64,000 bases of DNA from JAVBJN01 sp031546985 (GCA_031546985.1 JAVBJN010000050.1:33052-97051); one strand, 5' to 3'. Numbered from the stretch's first letter, positions 44,695-53,782 are shown. Translations and numbers: made by a program. Notes: generated from the letters alone by a model not told the origin.

Positions 44695-45042
44695 ATGAAA
44701 AAACTTACTTTGCTCGGCATGCTGGCTGGTATGGCCATATTAATGACCTATTGCTCGCCCAAAGCGGGTAAGCAGGCCCAGTCGGGCCCATCGCCGGACG
44801 AAACCGCCACTACAGCCTTTAATGCAGAAGAATACCTGGCTAAGTACGATGCCAGCCAGATCGAAGAAGGAAAGAATATATATATGGCCAATTGCAACAA
44901 ATGCCATGGCTATAAACAACCGGAAACAAAGCCTGCGGAAAAATGGCCTAAAACCATTGAGAAAATGGGAAACAAGGCTAAACTGACACAGGATCAGAAG
45001 AACCTTGTATTGGCATACGTAGTAGCCAATGCAAAAAAATAA
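44695..45042 (+). CDS. Small c-type cytochrome lipoprotein
   Basis: A 115-residue protein with a lipoprotein-type signal (GMAILMTYCSPKAG). A single haem-binding CxxCH (NCNKCHGYKQ) lies near residue 68 and a probable methionine ligand is in EKMGNKAKLT. It is a mono-haem electron-transfer protein anchored in the envelope; the partner cannot be named. It precedes bshA by nine bases. Confidence 0.9.
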   Translation: MKKLTLLGMLAGMAILMTYCSPKAGKQAQSGPSPDETATTAFNAEEYLAKYDASQIEEGKNIYMANCNKCHGYKQPETKPAEKWPKTIEKMGNKAKLTQDQKNLVLAYVVANAKK

Positions 45043-45051
45043 GATACTCCA

Positions 45052-46182
45052 TTGAGAATAGGAATTGTTTGTTACCCCACATTTGGGGGAAGTGGCGTAC
45101 TGGCTACTGAGTTAGGCAAGGCATTGGCCGATAAGGGTTATGTGGTGCACTTCATCACATACCAGCAGCCGGTGCGGCTGGATGCATTCCATCCCAACAT
45201 CTTTTACCACGAGGTGAGTGTGCCTACTTACCCGTTGTTCGACTTTCCGCCTTATGAGTCGGCATTGTCGAGCACCATGGTAGATGTAGTAAAAAACCAA
45301 TCGCTGGACCTGCTGCATGTGCACTACGCCATTCCGCACGCGTCGAGCGCTTACCTGGCCCGCCAGATTCTGCGACAGCAGGGTATTGAAGTGCCTTATA
45401 TTACTACACTGCATGGTACCGATATTACCCTCGTAGGTAAGGATAAAACCTATGCGCCGGTGGTGACATTTTCGATTAACGAGTCGGATGCCATTACCGC
45501 AGTAAGTAGCAATCTGAGGGATGAAACCTACAAAACCTTTGCCATCGAAAAAGACATTAAGGTTATTCACAACTTCGTGGATACCTCGCGCTTTAAGGTG
45601 AGCAATAAGGATCATTTTAAGAAGATGCTGGCGCCACAGGGCGAGAAAATTCTGGCGCACGTATCTAACTTCCGTAAGGTGAAGCGGGTAGAGGATGTGA
45701 TTCACGTATTTAAAAAAGTGCGGGAGCAGATGCCAGCCAAACTGCTGATGATTGGCGATGGTCCCGAAAGACCGGTTGCAGAAGAACTGTGCCGCGATGA
45801 AGGCATTTGTGCCGATATCCGCTTTTTGGGCAAGCAGGAAAAAATGGAAGAGATATTGTCGATTACAGACCTGTTTATATTGCCATCGGCTTACGAAAGT
45901 TTTGGTTTGTCGGCCCTCGAAGCAATGGCTTGCGAAGTGCCGGTAATCTCTACCAATGCGGGTGGCCTGCCAGAAGTAAATATTCATGGCGAAACCGGCT
46001 TCCTGAGCGATGTGGGCGACGTAGAAGATATGGCCGCGCATGCCATCCGGCTGCTTAAAGATCCGGTTATGATGCAGCAGTTCCGCCGTCAGGCTTATGA
46101 GCAGGCGCAACGCCACGACATTAGCCAGATTGTGCCTCGCTACGAAGCTTTGTACGAAAGTGTAAGGGCTAAAGTGGTGTAA
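45052..46182 (+). CDS. bshA: N-acetyl-alpha-D-glucosaminyl L-malate synthase
   Basis: A 376-residue GT4-type glycosyltransferase that makes GlcNAc-malate, the first step of bacillithiol synthesis. It begins MRIGIVCYPTFGGSGVLATELG (TTG start) and has the BshA segment LLHVHYAIPHASSAYLARQ, TLHGTDITLVGKDKTY and the GT4 motif SAYESFGLSALEAMACEVPV with glutamates in the nucleotide-binding site. The other bacillithiol genes are not in the window. Confidence 0.95.
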   Translation: MRIGIVCYPTFGGSGVLATELGKALADKGYVVHFITYQQPVRLDAFHPNIFYHEVSVPTYPLFDFPPYESALSSTMVDVVKNQSLDLLHVHYAIPHASSAYLARQILRQQGIEVPYITTLHGTDITLVGKDKTYAPVVTFSINESDAITAVSSNLRDETYKTFAIEKDIKVIHNFVDTSRFKVSNKDHFKKMLAPQGEKILAHVSNFRKVKRVEDVIHVFKKVREQMPAKLLMIGDGPERPVAEELCRDEGICADIRFLGKQEKMEEILSITDLFILPSAYESFGLSALEAMACEVPVISTNAGGLPEVNIHGETGFLSDVGDVEDMAAHAIRLLKDPVMMQQFRRQAYEQAQRHDISQIVPRYEALYESVRAKVV

Positions 46183-46292
46183 AGGGTATCGCTGATTTGA
46201 ACAACAGACCCGAAGTCCTGCCAGGTGCGCCCCGCAGATGTGGGGTTAGGTCTGAGTTGGAGTAAGCAGTGAGGAATTATGCTCGCGGCGGC

Positions 46293-46700
46293 ACAGTGGA
46301 CCTCTGTGAGTAAAAGGGGGAAAAGCTCACGGCGACGCGGCGACACAACGGGGTATATCAGCGAGATCTGCGTGGTTTTATATCTTCGAGAATCTGCGGG
46401 AAATGTATTTTGAAGGTTTGTTCTCACAGCGATACAGTGGACCTCTGTGAGTAAAAGGGGGAAAAGCTCACGGCGACGCGGCGACACAACGGGGTATATC
46501 AGCGAGATCTGCGTGGTTTTATATCTTCGAGAATCTGCAGGAAATGTATTTTGAAGGTTTGTTCTCACAGCGATACAGTGAACCTCTGTGAGTAAAAGGG
46601 GGAAAAGCTCACGGCGACGCGACGACACGGCGAAATGCATCAGCATAATCTGCGGGAACGTATTGGGGAATTTTGTTCTCGCGGCGGCACAGTGAAGTAT
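46293..46700. repeat. Tandem array of a 141-bp unit in a gene-free gap
   Basis: Landmark acagtg(g/a) recurs at 46293, 46434 and 46575 (exact 141-base steps), with a shortened fourth occurrence at 46689 (114 bases). Each unit contains gtgagtaaaagggggaaaag, cacggcgacgcggcgacac and atctgcgggaaatgtatttt. Copies differ at a few positions. A reading frame through the array is repetitive and has no features of a protein. The 46183-46292 stretch holds a ccaggtgcgccccgc motif related to the gap at 15.5 kb. Confidence 0.88.
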
Positions 46701-46746
46701 ATCGGCGGACTCTCAAAAAGCATCGATTATATAAACTTTAGATCAT

Positions 46747-46778
46747 AAAAAATGCCTCCGGTTTCGGAGGCGTTTTTG
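46747..46778 (-). terminator. Terminator of the YciH/SUI1 gene
   Basis: A 7-bp GC-rich stem (gcctccg / cggaggc) with a four-base loop, followed on the minus strand by a run of Ts. Confidence 0.85.
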
Positions 46779-47105
46779 TTATTTGGCATTGTAGCCCCAT
46801 TTCTGGAGCCACTCCAATACTTTGAGTTTTACATCGCCCTGGATAATAATGAGGCCGTCTTTGGCTGAGCCGCCGGTGCCGCATTTGGTTTTTAGTTCTT
46901 TGCCCAGTATTTCCAGGTCTTCTTCTGTGCCTATAAATCCTTCTACCAGGGTTACGGTTTTACCACCGCGGTGTTTGGTATCGATCTTTACTTTCAATCT
47001 TTGTTTGGCAGGAGCCGGTGTTTCGGTTGCCGGTTCGGCTACAGGCTTCATCAGTTCCGGGTCGGTAGAATAGACCAGGCCGCTCTGCATCAATTTGTTC
47101 TTCAT
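46779..47105 (-). CDS. SUI1/YciH-type translation factor-like protein
   Basis: A 108-residue protein. A variable N-terminus (PVAEPATETPAPAKQ) precedes the SUI1 domain: LKVKIDTKHRGGKTVTLVEG, then LGKELKTKCGTGGSAKDGLI and the closing LEWLQKWGYNAK. It is the bacterial relative of eIF1. Its cellular role is uncertain. It lies 18 bases downstream of the lipid kinase gene on the same strand. Confidence 0.93.
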   Translation of the reverse strand: MKNKLMQSGLVYSTDPELMKPVAEPATETPAPAKQRLKVKIDTKHRGGKTVTLVEGFIGTEEDLEILGKELKTKCGTGGSAKDGLIIIQGDVKLKVLEWLQKWGYNAK

Positions 47106-47123
47106 CTGTTCGTTATTTAGCGG

Positions 47124-47996
47124 TTACACAAGAATAGTAAGGTACTGTGGTATAACGGAAAAAACAACCGTTTCATTGCAGTCAAACACATCTCCATCTG
47201 CCTGGAAGTGTTGTAGTCCTTTAGACGTAAATGTAACTTTTCTGCTGCGGATATGGGTCACCTGCGATTGCTCAGTGAGGGTGCCATTAAAGGCGCCAAT
47301 GAGCACGGGCACGGCTTGCAATACATGCTTCATTTGTATGAGTACAATATCGAGTATGCCATCGGTAACGCTGGCAGGTGGCGCAATTTGAAAGTTGTAT
47401 CCAAACTGGCTTCCGTTGGCTACATTGGCCATAAAATACCGGCCGCTCCAGGTTTGGTCTTCGGTTTCGATCTTTAATTCAATGCTTTTGTACCGGAAAA
47501 TTTCTTTACCGGAGGTAATAGCATATCCTGCAAAACCCCTTCGTTTGGTTTTTAAAAAAGCATGCGCCACGTGGGCATCAAAACCGATGCCCGCATTGCT
47601 TACAAAGAGCCGCTCATTGGCCTGGCCTACATCCATGAGGAGTGGTTGGCCATGCCATATGCGTTCAATGGCGGCTTCGGGTTTTAAAGGAATTTTGAGC
47701 GCGCGGGCCAGCCCGTTTCCGGAGCCCATTGGTATTACGCCCAGCTGGCTCACCTTAGGATCAATGCCGTTTACAATATCGTTTACAGAGCCATCGCCAC
47801 CTGCGGCCACAATAGTATCGTAACCCGCTTTGCTGGCATGCTCGGCAATGCTCTTGCCATGCCCGCGGTGCTGGGTTTCTGCAATCTCTATGGTGCTGCC
47901 AGAGGGTTTGCCTTCTTTTTGCATCAGTTTGTATAACACATCTTTCCGCGAGGTGCCCGCCTTCTGGTTTATTACCAGCAGTATTTTCCTGGCCAT
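47124..47996 (-). CDS. Diacylglycerol kinase-like lipid kinase (YegS/DgkB type)
   Basis: A 290-residue protein with the DAGK catalytic domain: VAAGGDGSVNDIVNGI (nucleotide-binding GGDGT-like), IPMGSGNGLARALKIP, and MDVGQANERLFVSNAGIGFDAHV. A VLLVINQKAG-like strand opens it. It phosphorylates a lipid; the substrate is unknown. The gene is 20 bases downstream of nadC and upstream of the SUI1 gene, forming a three-gene run with no functional theme. Confidence 0.92.
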   Translation of the reverse strand: MARKILLVINQKAGTSRKDVLYKLMQKEGKPSGSTIEIAETQHRGHGKSIAEHASKAGYDTIVAAGGDGSVNDIVNGIDPKVSQLGVIPMGSGNGLARALKIPLKPEAAIERIWHGQPLLMDVGQANERLFVSNAGIGFDAHVAHAFLKTKRRGFAGYAITSGKEIFRYKSIELKIETEDQTWSGRYFMANVANGSQFGYNFQIAPPASVTDGILDIVLIQMKHVLQAVPVLIGAFNGTLTEQSQVTHIRSRKVTFTSKGLQHFQADGDVFDCNETVVFSVIPQYLTILV

Positions 47997-48016
47997 ACCC
48001 GATTCAATTAGGAGGG

Positions 48017-48880
48017 TTAAAGGATCTGGGCTTTCAGGCTCAGGTCCAGGCTTACATAATGGTGGGTAAGCGCACCAACAGAAATATAATCTACCCCCGT
48101 TTGGGCATAAGCCGCAATGGTATCTAAAGTAATACCGCCCGATGCTTCGGTTTCGTATTTGTGATCGATGAGGGCTACGGCTTGTTTCATAGTAGCGGGA
48201 TCAAAATTGTCGAGCATAATGCGGTCTACACCACCTACTGCCAATACGCGTTTTACTTCGTCGAGGTTGCGGGTTTCCACTTCCACTTTTAAGCTCAGGT
48301 GGTTGTCTTTCAGGTAGGTTTGGGTACGGGTTATGGCTTTTTCAATGCCACCGCTGAAGTCGATATGGTTGTCTTTCAGCATAATCATATCGTACAAACC
48401 AAAGCGATGGTTGTGGCCGCCACCGATTTTTACCGCTTCTTTCTCAAACCAGCGGAAATTGGGCGTGGTTTTGCGCGTATCCAGGATTTTGGCCGGGTAG
48501 TCCTTTACCTGGTCTACATACTTGCGGGTAAGGGTAGCAATGCCGCTCATGCGTTGCATTACGTTGAGTACCAGGCGTTCTGCTTTCAGAATAACGTGAA
48601 TGCCTGCCAGCACATCAAATGCTACTTCGCCCACCTGCATGGCTTCGCCGTCCTTTTTATAGGCGGTAAAAGTGCAGGAAGGGTCCAGGTATTTAAAAAT
48701 ACGCTCGGCTACATCCATACCAGCCAGTATACCGGCTTCTTTAATCTTGAGCACCGCTTTACCGGCTGCGTCTTTATCTATTGCGGCCAGTGTGGAATGA
48801 TCGCCATCGCGTACATCTTCTTCCAGGGCCAGTTCTATGAATTGTTCCAGTGTCACAGTTATTGGATTTAGGGCGCTCAA
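48017..48880 (-). CDS. nadC: Nicotinate-nucleotide pyrophosphorylase (carboxylating)
   Basis: A 287-residue quinolinate phosphoribosyltransferase that forms nicotinate mononucleotide in NAD synthesis. Typical blocks are ALEEDVRDGDHST, LNVMQRMSGIATLTRKYV, ILDTRKTTPNFRWFEKEAV, IGGGHNHRFGLYDMIMLKDNH and DRIMLDNFDPATMK. The other NAD genes (nadA, nadB) are not nearby. It leads the nadC-lipid kinase-SUI1 run. Confidence 0.97.
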   Translation of the reverse strand: MSALNPITVTLEQFIELALEEDVRDGDHSTLAAIDKDAAGKAVLKIKEAGILAGMDVAERIFKYLDPSCTFTAYKKDGEAMQVGEVAFDVLAGIHVILKAERLVLNVMQRMSGIATLTRKYVDQVKDYPAKILDTRKTTPNFRWFEKEAVKIGGGHNHRFGLYDMIMLKDNHIDFSGGIEKAITRTQTYLKDNHLSLKVEVETRNLDEVKRVLAVGGVDRIMLDNFDPATMKQAVALIDHKYETEASGGITLDTIAAYAQTGVDYISVGALTHHYVSLDLSLKAQIL

Positions 48881-48894
48881 AGATACACAAAAGA

Positions 48895-48920
48895 AAACCC
48901 GGTCGTTGGCGACCGGGTTT
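48895..48920 (-). terminator. Terminator of the DUF4783 gene
   Basis: A perfect 11-bp stem (aaacccggtcg / cgaccgggttt) with a four-base loop; T-rich tract on the minus strand. Confidence 0.88.
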
Positions 48921-48932
48921 ATAAGAAGGTTA

Positions 48933-49328
48933 TTACTTTTCGAATCTCAGTTCCTGCACCACAAAGCCGGAACCCTTACTTTTCATATAAATGTAAGTCC
49001 GGTAAGTGCCCCCAGAGGTACTCAGGTTACCAATGGTATATTTAGAACCACCGGAAGCGCCATCGTGCAGGGCCTCAAAGTTTTTAGGCTGGTTGTGACT
49101 GAAAAAGTCTCTAACCACTACGCCGGCCTGAGATTGGCTGTAAGAAGATTGTTTATCTAAAATGGTGATATCCACCATGTTATCGAAATTTTTGCTCAGC
49201 GCATCCATGTTGCCGCTTTTCAATGCATTGATGATAGCCTCGGGAGAGGTCTGCGCTTTCGCCTCATTGTTCCATCCTGCACCAGCCAACAGCATTACAA
49301 CGAATGCCAGGTAAATAATGTGCTTCAT
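48933..49328 (-). CDS. Exported DUF4783 protein
   Basis: A 131-residue protein with a signal peptide ending near NEAKAQ and the DUF4783 pattern: PEAIINALKSGNMDALSKNF, VDITILDKQSSYSQSQAGVV, RDFFSHNQPKNFEALHDG and a closing RTYIYMKSKGSGFVVQELRF. The fold resembles the NTF2-like superfamily. No function is assigned. It is monocistronic with its own terminator. Confidence 0.9.
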   Translation of the reverse strand: MKHIIYLAFVVMLLAGAGWNNEAKAQTSPEAIINALKSGNMDALSKNFDNMVDITILDKQSSYSQSQAGVVVRDFFSHNQPKNFEALHDGASGGSKYTIGNLSTSGGTYRTYIYMKSKGSGFVVQELRFEK

Positions 49329-49471
49329 AATATAATACGATTGTCTAAAAGCGTGCCAATTTAAAGGCTTTGTGATTCCGCCCTATTAGACCAAATCTAC
49401 AAAAAAGTGATTATTAATTGATAACGAAAGTGGCCGATAGTTGAGGGCTAAATAAATATGTAGCAAACCAC

Positions 49472-49479
49472 TACCTTTG
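49472..49479 (+). promoter_or_regulatory. -7 box of gpmI, nearly leaderless
   Basis: TACCTTTG ends four bases before the ATG at 49484, the same spacing as at 4468-4480, so the transcript should start at or very near the ATG. Confidence 0.6.
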
Positions 49480-49483
49480 CGGC

Positions 49484-51013
49484 ATGGAGAAAAAACGTGC
49501 TATTCTGTTGATCATGGATGGCTGGGGCCACGGAAAAAGCCCTAAGAGCGATGCCATCTATCAGGCGAATGTTCCTTTTGTTAAATCTTTATACCAGCAG
49601 TACCCCAATGCCGAGCTGGTAACCTGCGGCGAAGCGGTGGGCTTGCCCGACGGGCAAATGGGCAACTCCGAAGTGGGACACCTGAACCTGGGCGCCGGCC
49701 GAATTGTGTACCAGGAGCTGCAACGCATTAATGTAGCGGTGCGCGATGGCTCGCTGGCTGAGAATGAAGCGCTGCTGAATACGATCGAATACTGTAAAGC
49801 CAACCATAAAACACTGCATTTACTGGGCCTGGTGAGCGATGGCGGCGTACACTCGCACCTCGACCACCTTAAAGCCCTGTGCGATATAGCCAAAGCGCAT
49901 GGCCTGCACGATGTGGCCATTCACGCCTTTACCGATGGCCGCGATACCGATCCTAAAAGCGGATACGGCTTCGTAAATAATGTAATGGAGCACCTGCAGG
50001 AATCTGTAGGCCGTATTGCTTCCATTACCGGCCGTTATTACGCAATGGACCGTGACAAGCGTTGGGAGCGGGTAAAACTGGCTTACGATGCGCTGGTGAA
50101 TGGCCGGGGTAAATATGCCCAGGACCCGCTTAAAGCGATACAGGAATCTTATGCCGAGAATATTACCGATGAATTTATTAAACCGGTAATCATTACCAAT
50201 GCCGATGGTGCACCGGTAGCTACGATTAAAGACGGCGACGCTGTACTCTGCTTTAATTTCCGTACCGACCGCTGTCGCGAAATTTCGGAAGTGCTTACCC
50301 AGGAGGCTTTCCCGGAGCAGCAGATGCAACCGCTCGACTTGTACTTTACTACCATGACCGAGTACGATAAGACTTTCCGCAACGTACATGTCATTTTCCA
50401 GAACGATAACCTGAACAATACGATAGGCGAGGTGATTGCAGCCAACGGTCTTAAACAGATCCGGATTGCCGAAACCGAAAAATACCCGCACGTAACCTTC
50501 TTCTTTAGCGGTGGCCGCGAAACCGAGTTTGCCGGAGAAAAAAGAATCCTCATTCCTTCTCCTAAGGATGTGCCTACTTACGATTTTAAACCAGAGATGA
50601 GCGCCAACGAAATTACGGCCGCCATTCTCCCCGAAATTGAGCAGCAAACCACAGATTTTATTTGCCTCAATTTTGCCAATGCCGATATGGTGGGACATAC
50701 CGGTGTGTTCTCTGCCGCTATTAAAGCCGCCCAAACGGTAGACAACTGCGTACGGCAGATCTGTACCCTGGCCATTGAGAAGGGCTACACCGTTTTTCTT
50801 ACTGCCGATCACGGCAATGCCGATTACATGACCAATGAAGATGGTACGCCCAATACGGCACATACCTTAAACCTGGTGCCGTTGTTTGTAGTATCCAACG
50901 ATTATAAGGGCGCTGTAAAGAATGGTAAGCTGGGCGATCTGGCACCCACCATCCTGCATTACATGGGCGTGCCGGTACCTGCCGAAATGAGTGGAGAAAT
51001 ACTGATTGCGTAA
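49484..51013 (+). CDS. gpmI: 2,3-bisphosphoglycerate-independent phosphoglycerate mutase
   Basis: A 509-residue glycolytic enzyme of the alkaline-phosphatase superfamily. It has LIMDGWGHGKSP (metal Asp), GQMGNSEVGHLNLGAGR (catalytic Ser in NSEVGH), VSDGGVHSHLDHL, HAFTDGRDTDPKSG, the FNFRTDRCREI segment, NFANADMVGHTG and LTADHGNADYM. It is followed by a strong terminator. Confidence 0.98.
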   Translation: MEKKRAILLIMDGWGHGKSPKSDAIYQANVPFVKSLYQQYPNAELVTCGEAVGLPDGQMGNSEVGHLNLGAGRIVYQELQRINVAVRDGSLAENEALLNTIEYCKANHKTLHLLGLVSDGGVHSHLDHLKALCDIAKAHGLHDVAIHAFTDGRDTDPKSGYGFVNNVMEHLQESVGRIASITGRYYAMDRDKRWERVKLAYDALVNGRGKYAQDPLKAIQESYAENITDEFIKPVIITNADGAPVATIKDGDAVLCFNFRTDRCREISEVLTQEAFPEQQMQPLDLYFTTMTEYDKTFRNVHVIFQNDNLNNTIGEVIAANGLKQIRIAETEKYPHVTFFFSGGRETEFAGEKRILIPSPKDVPTYDFKPEMSANEITAAILPEIEQQTTDFICLNFANADMVGHTGVFSAAIKAAQTVDNCVRQICTLAIEKGYTVFLTADHGNADYMTNEDGTPNTAHTLNLVPLFVVSNDYKGAVKNGKLGDLAPTILHYMGVPVPAEMSGEILIA

Positions 51014-51041
51014 TTCCTTTACCAATACAATCTTATCTTTT

Positions 51042-51072
51042 AACAACCCGGGTTATCCCGGGTTGTTTTTTT
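51042..51072 (+). terminator. Terminator after gpmI
   Basis: A perfect 11-bp stem (aacaacccggg / cccgggttgtt) with a four-base loop runs into six Ts. Confidence 0.93.
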
Positions 51073-51155
51073 ATAAAAAAATAGAACAATGTCTATCAAA
51101 GCATAGGGTTTTTGTTATGTAATTATTTTGATTAATGTGTATGCTGCAATACTAT

Positions 51156-51163
51156 TATCTTTG
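51156..51163 (+). promoter_or_regulatory. -7 box of the histidine kinase operon
   Basis: TATCTTTG matches TAnnTTTG, about 60 bases before the ATG at 51225. An upstream in-frame start at 51135 would precede it. Confidence 0.5.
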
Positions 51164-51224
51164 CCCGTCAAAAACTGCATGCCCACTATTGGGTGCTTTA
51201 AAGCAGAGCGGAAAAGTTGTTGTA

Positions 51225-53048
51225 ATGAATTGGAGGAAAATTCTGTTTTTATGGTTGGTGTGCCTGGCAGGCATACCGGTAGTATACGCATCGCCCGATA
51301 ATGAAGCGAAGGTGCTCCGCGAGCGTTATGAACGTGGTGCTTTAACGGCTTACGATCTGCTGCTGAAATATGATACCATTATTTTGGCAGAGCGTTACAA
51401 CAGGAAAGCTACGTCTGTTCTTGAGCATTATAAACTGGTAGCTTTCAGCAACCCGATGTGGGTAGAGAAGCAATTTGACTATTACGATTATGCGGCCATG
51501 AATGCCATGTCTGTAGGCGATATGGGGCGGGCCATGTTTAACAATTATAAGCTGCTGGATCTGGCCATTTGTAAGCGCAATGCTGCACGCATATTGCGCG
51601 CATACCAGTTTCAGGTGGTTACCTATGGCAGCTGCGGGCTGGATGAGCGCACGCTGGAGTCCTTCAGCAAGATTAAGCCGGTGTGCGATTATGCGGCCAT
51701 GCACGCCCGGGCTTTTACAGCATACCTGGATAAGCTTTCGCAGATTGTAGTTATTTATGGTGGTGCGTTGGTGGTGTACGAAAACGAGGGTAAGCTTAAA
51801 GAAATAAGCCGCTTACGGCAAATGCTGCACAATATAGATGAAGCGGCGGCTACACACCCCGATTACCTGGACGAAAAAAACCTGCATATCAGGTATTTCA
51901 AAACACTTTCAGATTGTGTGTATTATAATGTGAGCGGAGATGCTGCGCAGGAGCATGCTGCACTGTTCCGGCTGATGAATGTAGTAACCGGGAAAGAACT
52001 GAATCCTTCCAGGAAGCTTCCGCTGGCGCTGTTTTCGTATTACCGGTTATGGTATTTTCACCAGGTTAAGGGATCAACAGACAGTGCTGCTTATTACCAC
52101 CAGAAGTATGTTGACGGCGGTGGTGAGACCATGCCCGATATTTTTATGGCGGAATACTATTCTTGGCAAGCAGATCTGGAAAAAAAACTGGGGCATGAAG
52201 ATAAGTCGGCCAGCATTCTGGCTAACGGGATGAAGACGATGGACACTGTGGTTAAGCGGGCCATGCGTTTGCAAAGCAACAACATGATTTCGCAGATTGA
52301 GTCGTTCATGGCCCGGGAGAAATTATTACATGCAGAACAGCGCAGTACCCAACTGTTTTACCGGATGCTTATTGTAGCGCTGGTGCTGGTTATTCTGCTG
52401 CTGTTGGTGCTGGTAGCGTTTATGGCGTTTCGGGTAAGGCAGCGGAAAAAGCTGGCAAATATAAGGCAGGAGCTGGCCCGCAACCTGCACGACCAGGTGG
52501 GGCCCATGTTGTTTTACTCCAGGCTTATTGCCGAAAACGCGCTCGCCAAAGATGAAATGGCGCGTAAGGTAGACCTGCGTAAACTGGGCGGTCATTTGTC
52601 CGATATTATGCTCATGGTGCGCGATATAGCCCATGAAATGAAATCGAACAAAACCTGTTTTACCACCGACCTGGTAGATGAGGTTAGAAAAGTGCTGGCC
52701 GAAAACCAGGATATTTCAGGCATTTCATTTGCGCTGAACGGACAACTGGAAAAGAAAAAATTGCCACTGAGTGCTTATAACCAATTATTGCTGGTAATAT
52801 ATGAGCTTATCAACAATACGCTTAAACATTCCGGGGCAGATACCATCCGGGTAGACTTTGCCTTGCATAAGTCCACGCTGAGCATTGGCTATATGGATAA
52901 TGGCATGGGGTTTGCCGAAGAGCAATGCCTGTTAAAAGGCATTGGGTTGGAAAATATTCGCGAAAGGGTAGCATTGCTGAGGGGAAGATTCCAGTTGGAA
53001 CGATCCTCTTCGGCTTATAAGATCGAAATCAGTATTCCAATAAATTAG
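51225..53048 (+). CDS. NarL-type sensor histidine kinase
   Basis: A 607-residue membrane sensor. The signal segment (ILFLWLVCLAGIPVVYA) is followed by ~370 periplasmic residues of helical, TPR-like character. One membrane helix (MLIVALVLVILLLLVLVAF) leads to the HisKA_3 dimerisation domain with the phosphoacceptor histidine in LARNLHDQVGPML. The ATPase domain has VIYELINNTLKHSG (N box), MDNGMGF and KGIGLENIRERVALL (G boxes). Signal unknown. The response regulator starts one base after its stop codon. Confidence 0.93.
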   Translation: MNWRKILFLWLVCLAGIPVVYASPDNEAKVLRERYERGALTAYDLLLKYDTIILAERYNRKATSVLEHYKLVAFSNPMWVEKQFDYYDYAAMNAMSVGDMGRAMFNNYKLLDLAICKRNAARILRAYQFQVVTYGSCGLDERTLESFSKIKPVCDYAAMHARAFTAYLDKLSQIVVIYGGALVVYENEGKLKEISRLRQMLHNIDEAAATHPDYLDEKNLHIRYFKTLSDCVYYNVSGDAAQEHAALFRLMNVVTGKELNPSRKLPLALFSYYRLWYFHQVKGSTDSAAYYHQKYVDGGGETMPDIFMAEYYSWQADLEKKLGHEDKSASILANGMKTMDTVVKRAMRLQSNNMISQIESFMAREKLLHAEQRSTQLFYRMLIVALVLVILLLLVLVAFMAFRVRQRKKLANIRQELARNLHDQVGPMLFYSRLIAENALAKDEMARKVDLRKLGGHLSDIMLMVRDIAHEMKSNKTCFTTDLVDEVRKVLAENQDISGISFALNGQLEKKKLPLSAYNQLLLVIYELINNTLKHSGADTIRVDFALHKSTLSIGYMDNGMGFAEEQCLLKGIGLENIRERVALLRGRFQLERSSSAYKIEISIPIN

Positions 53049-53049
53049 T

Positions 53050-53712
53050 ATGCACAAAAATGTAACCAGGATTCTTGCTTTAGATGATCACATCATGGTG
53101 CTGAACGGTATTAGAACCATACTGGAAAGCAATGGAATGATCTGCGATATTGCACAAACAGCAGAGGAGGCATTGGCTATTGCCGCCGCACACCCGCCCG
53201 ATTTATTGCTGCTCGATTATTTTATGCCGGACCGGACCGGCAATATGGTGGCCAGGCAAATGAAGAGCAAATTTCCTTTGCTCAAAATATTGGTGTACAC
53301 ACTTAATATGGAAGAAGAGGTAATCATGAAAATGATATACGCCGGCATCAATGGTTACCTGCTTAAGAGTGCAAGTACCGGCACGTTTATTAAAGCGATA
53401 GAAACCGTGCTGGCTGGTGGGGAGTATTTTTGTACAGAGGTTCGCAACCAGGTTATTAACCGGGTAAGTTTTCCCGAAGATCATATTGTGATTAAGGTGG
53501 GTGACCAGGAGTTTCAGCAAAAAGAAATTGAAATCATACGTATGATCTCGATGGAGATGACCGCCAGGGAAATGGGGCAGGTGCTTTTCCTGTCCGAACA
53601 TACGGTAGAGGCATACCGTAGCCGCATCATTAACAAACTAGGAGCAAAGAACGCGGTAGGGGTGGTTAAATTTGCGCTTAAAAATGGTATCATCAAACAT
53701 AATGAACTGTAA
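53050..53712 (+). CDS. LuxR/NarL-type response regulator
   Basis: A 220-residue two-domain regulator. The receiver domain has ILALDDHIMVLNG, the phosphoaspartate in LLLLDYFMPDRTGN, LVYTLN and GYLLKSASTG. The C-terminal LuxR-type DNA-binding domain has EIEIIRMISMEMTAREMGQ, LFLSEHTVEAYRSRIINKLG and AKNAVGVVKFALK. It is the partner of the upstream kinase with which it is cotranscribed. Targets are unknown. Confidence 0.95.
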   Translation: MHKNVTRILALDDHIMVLNGIRTILESNGMICDIAQTAEEALAIAAAHPPDLLLLDYFMPDRTGNMVARQMKSKFPLLKILVYTLNMEEEVIMKMIYAGINGYLLKSASTGTFIKAIETVLAGGEYFCTEVRNQVINRVSFPEDHIVIKVGDQEFQQKEIEIIRMISMEMTAREMGQVLFLSEHTVEAYRSRIINKLGAKNAVGVVKFALKNGIIKHNEL

Positions 53713-53732
53713 ACGACATTATTACAATTAGT

Positions 53733-53763
53733 TTTGATACCTGCAGCCAAGACCTTACTTTTG
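53733..53763 (+). promoter_or_regulatory. Consensus Bacteroidota promoter of the PfkB kinase
   Basis: TTTG (53733-53736), 19 bases, then TACTTTTG (53756-53763): the full -33/-7 Bacteroidota consensus. The leader to the ATG at 53783 is about 20 bases. It is the best-matching promoter in the window. Confidence 0.75.
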
Positions 53764-53782
53764 CACGGCAATATATAATACT

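Noticed and set aside
46140..46646. A 168-codon reading frame on the minus strand with repeated peptide units
   Set aside because: It is simply the 141-bp tandem DNA repeat translated; it also overlaps the end of bshA and has no protein-like features.
15354..46778. tRNA or small RNA genes in the larger gaps
   Set aside because: No cloverleaf or known RNA family pattern was seen by eye; a dedicated search would be needed.
49820..50863. A 347-codon open frame antisense to gpmI
   Set aside because: The gpmI motifs are unambiguous and the antisense frame shows nothing.
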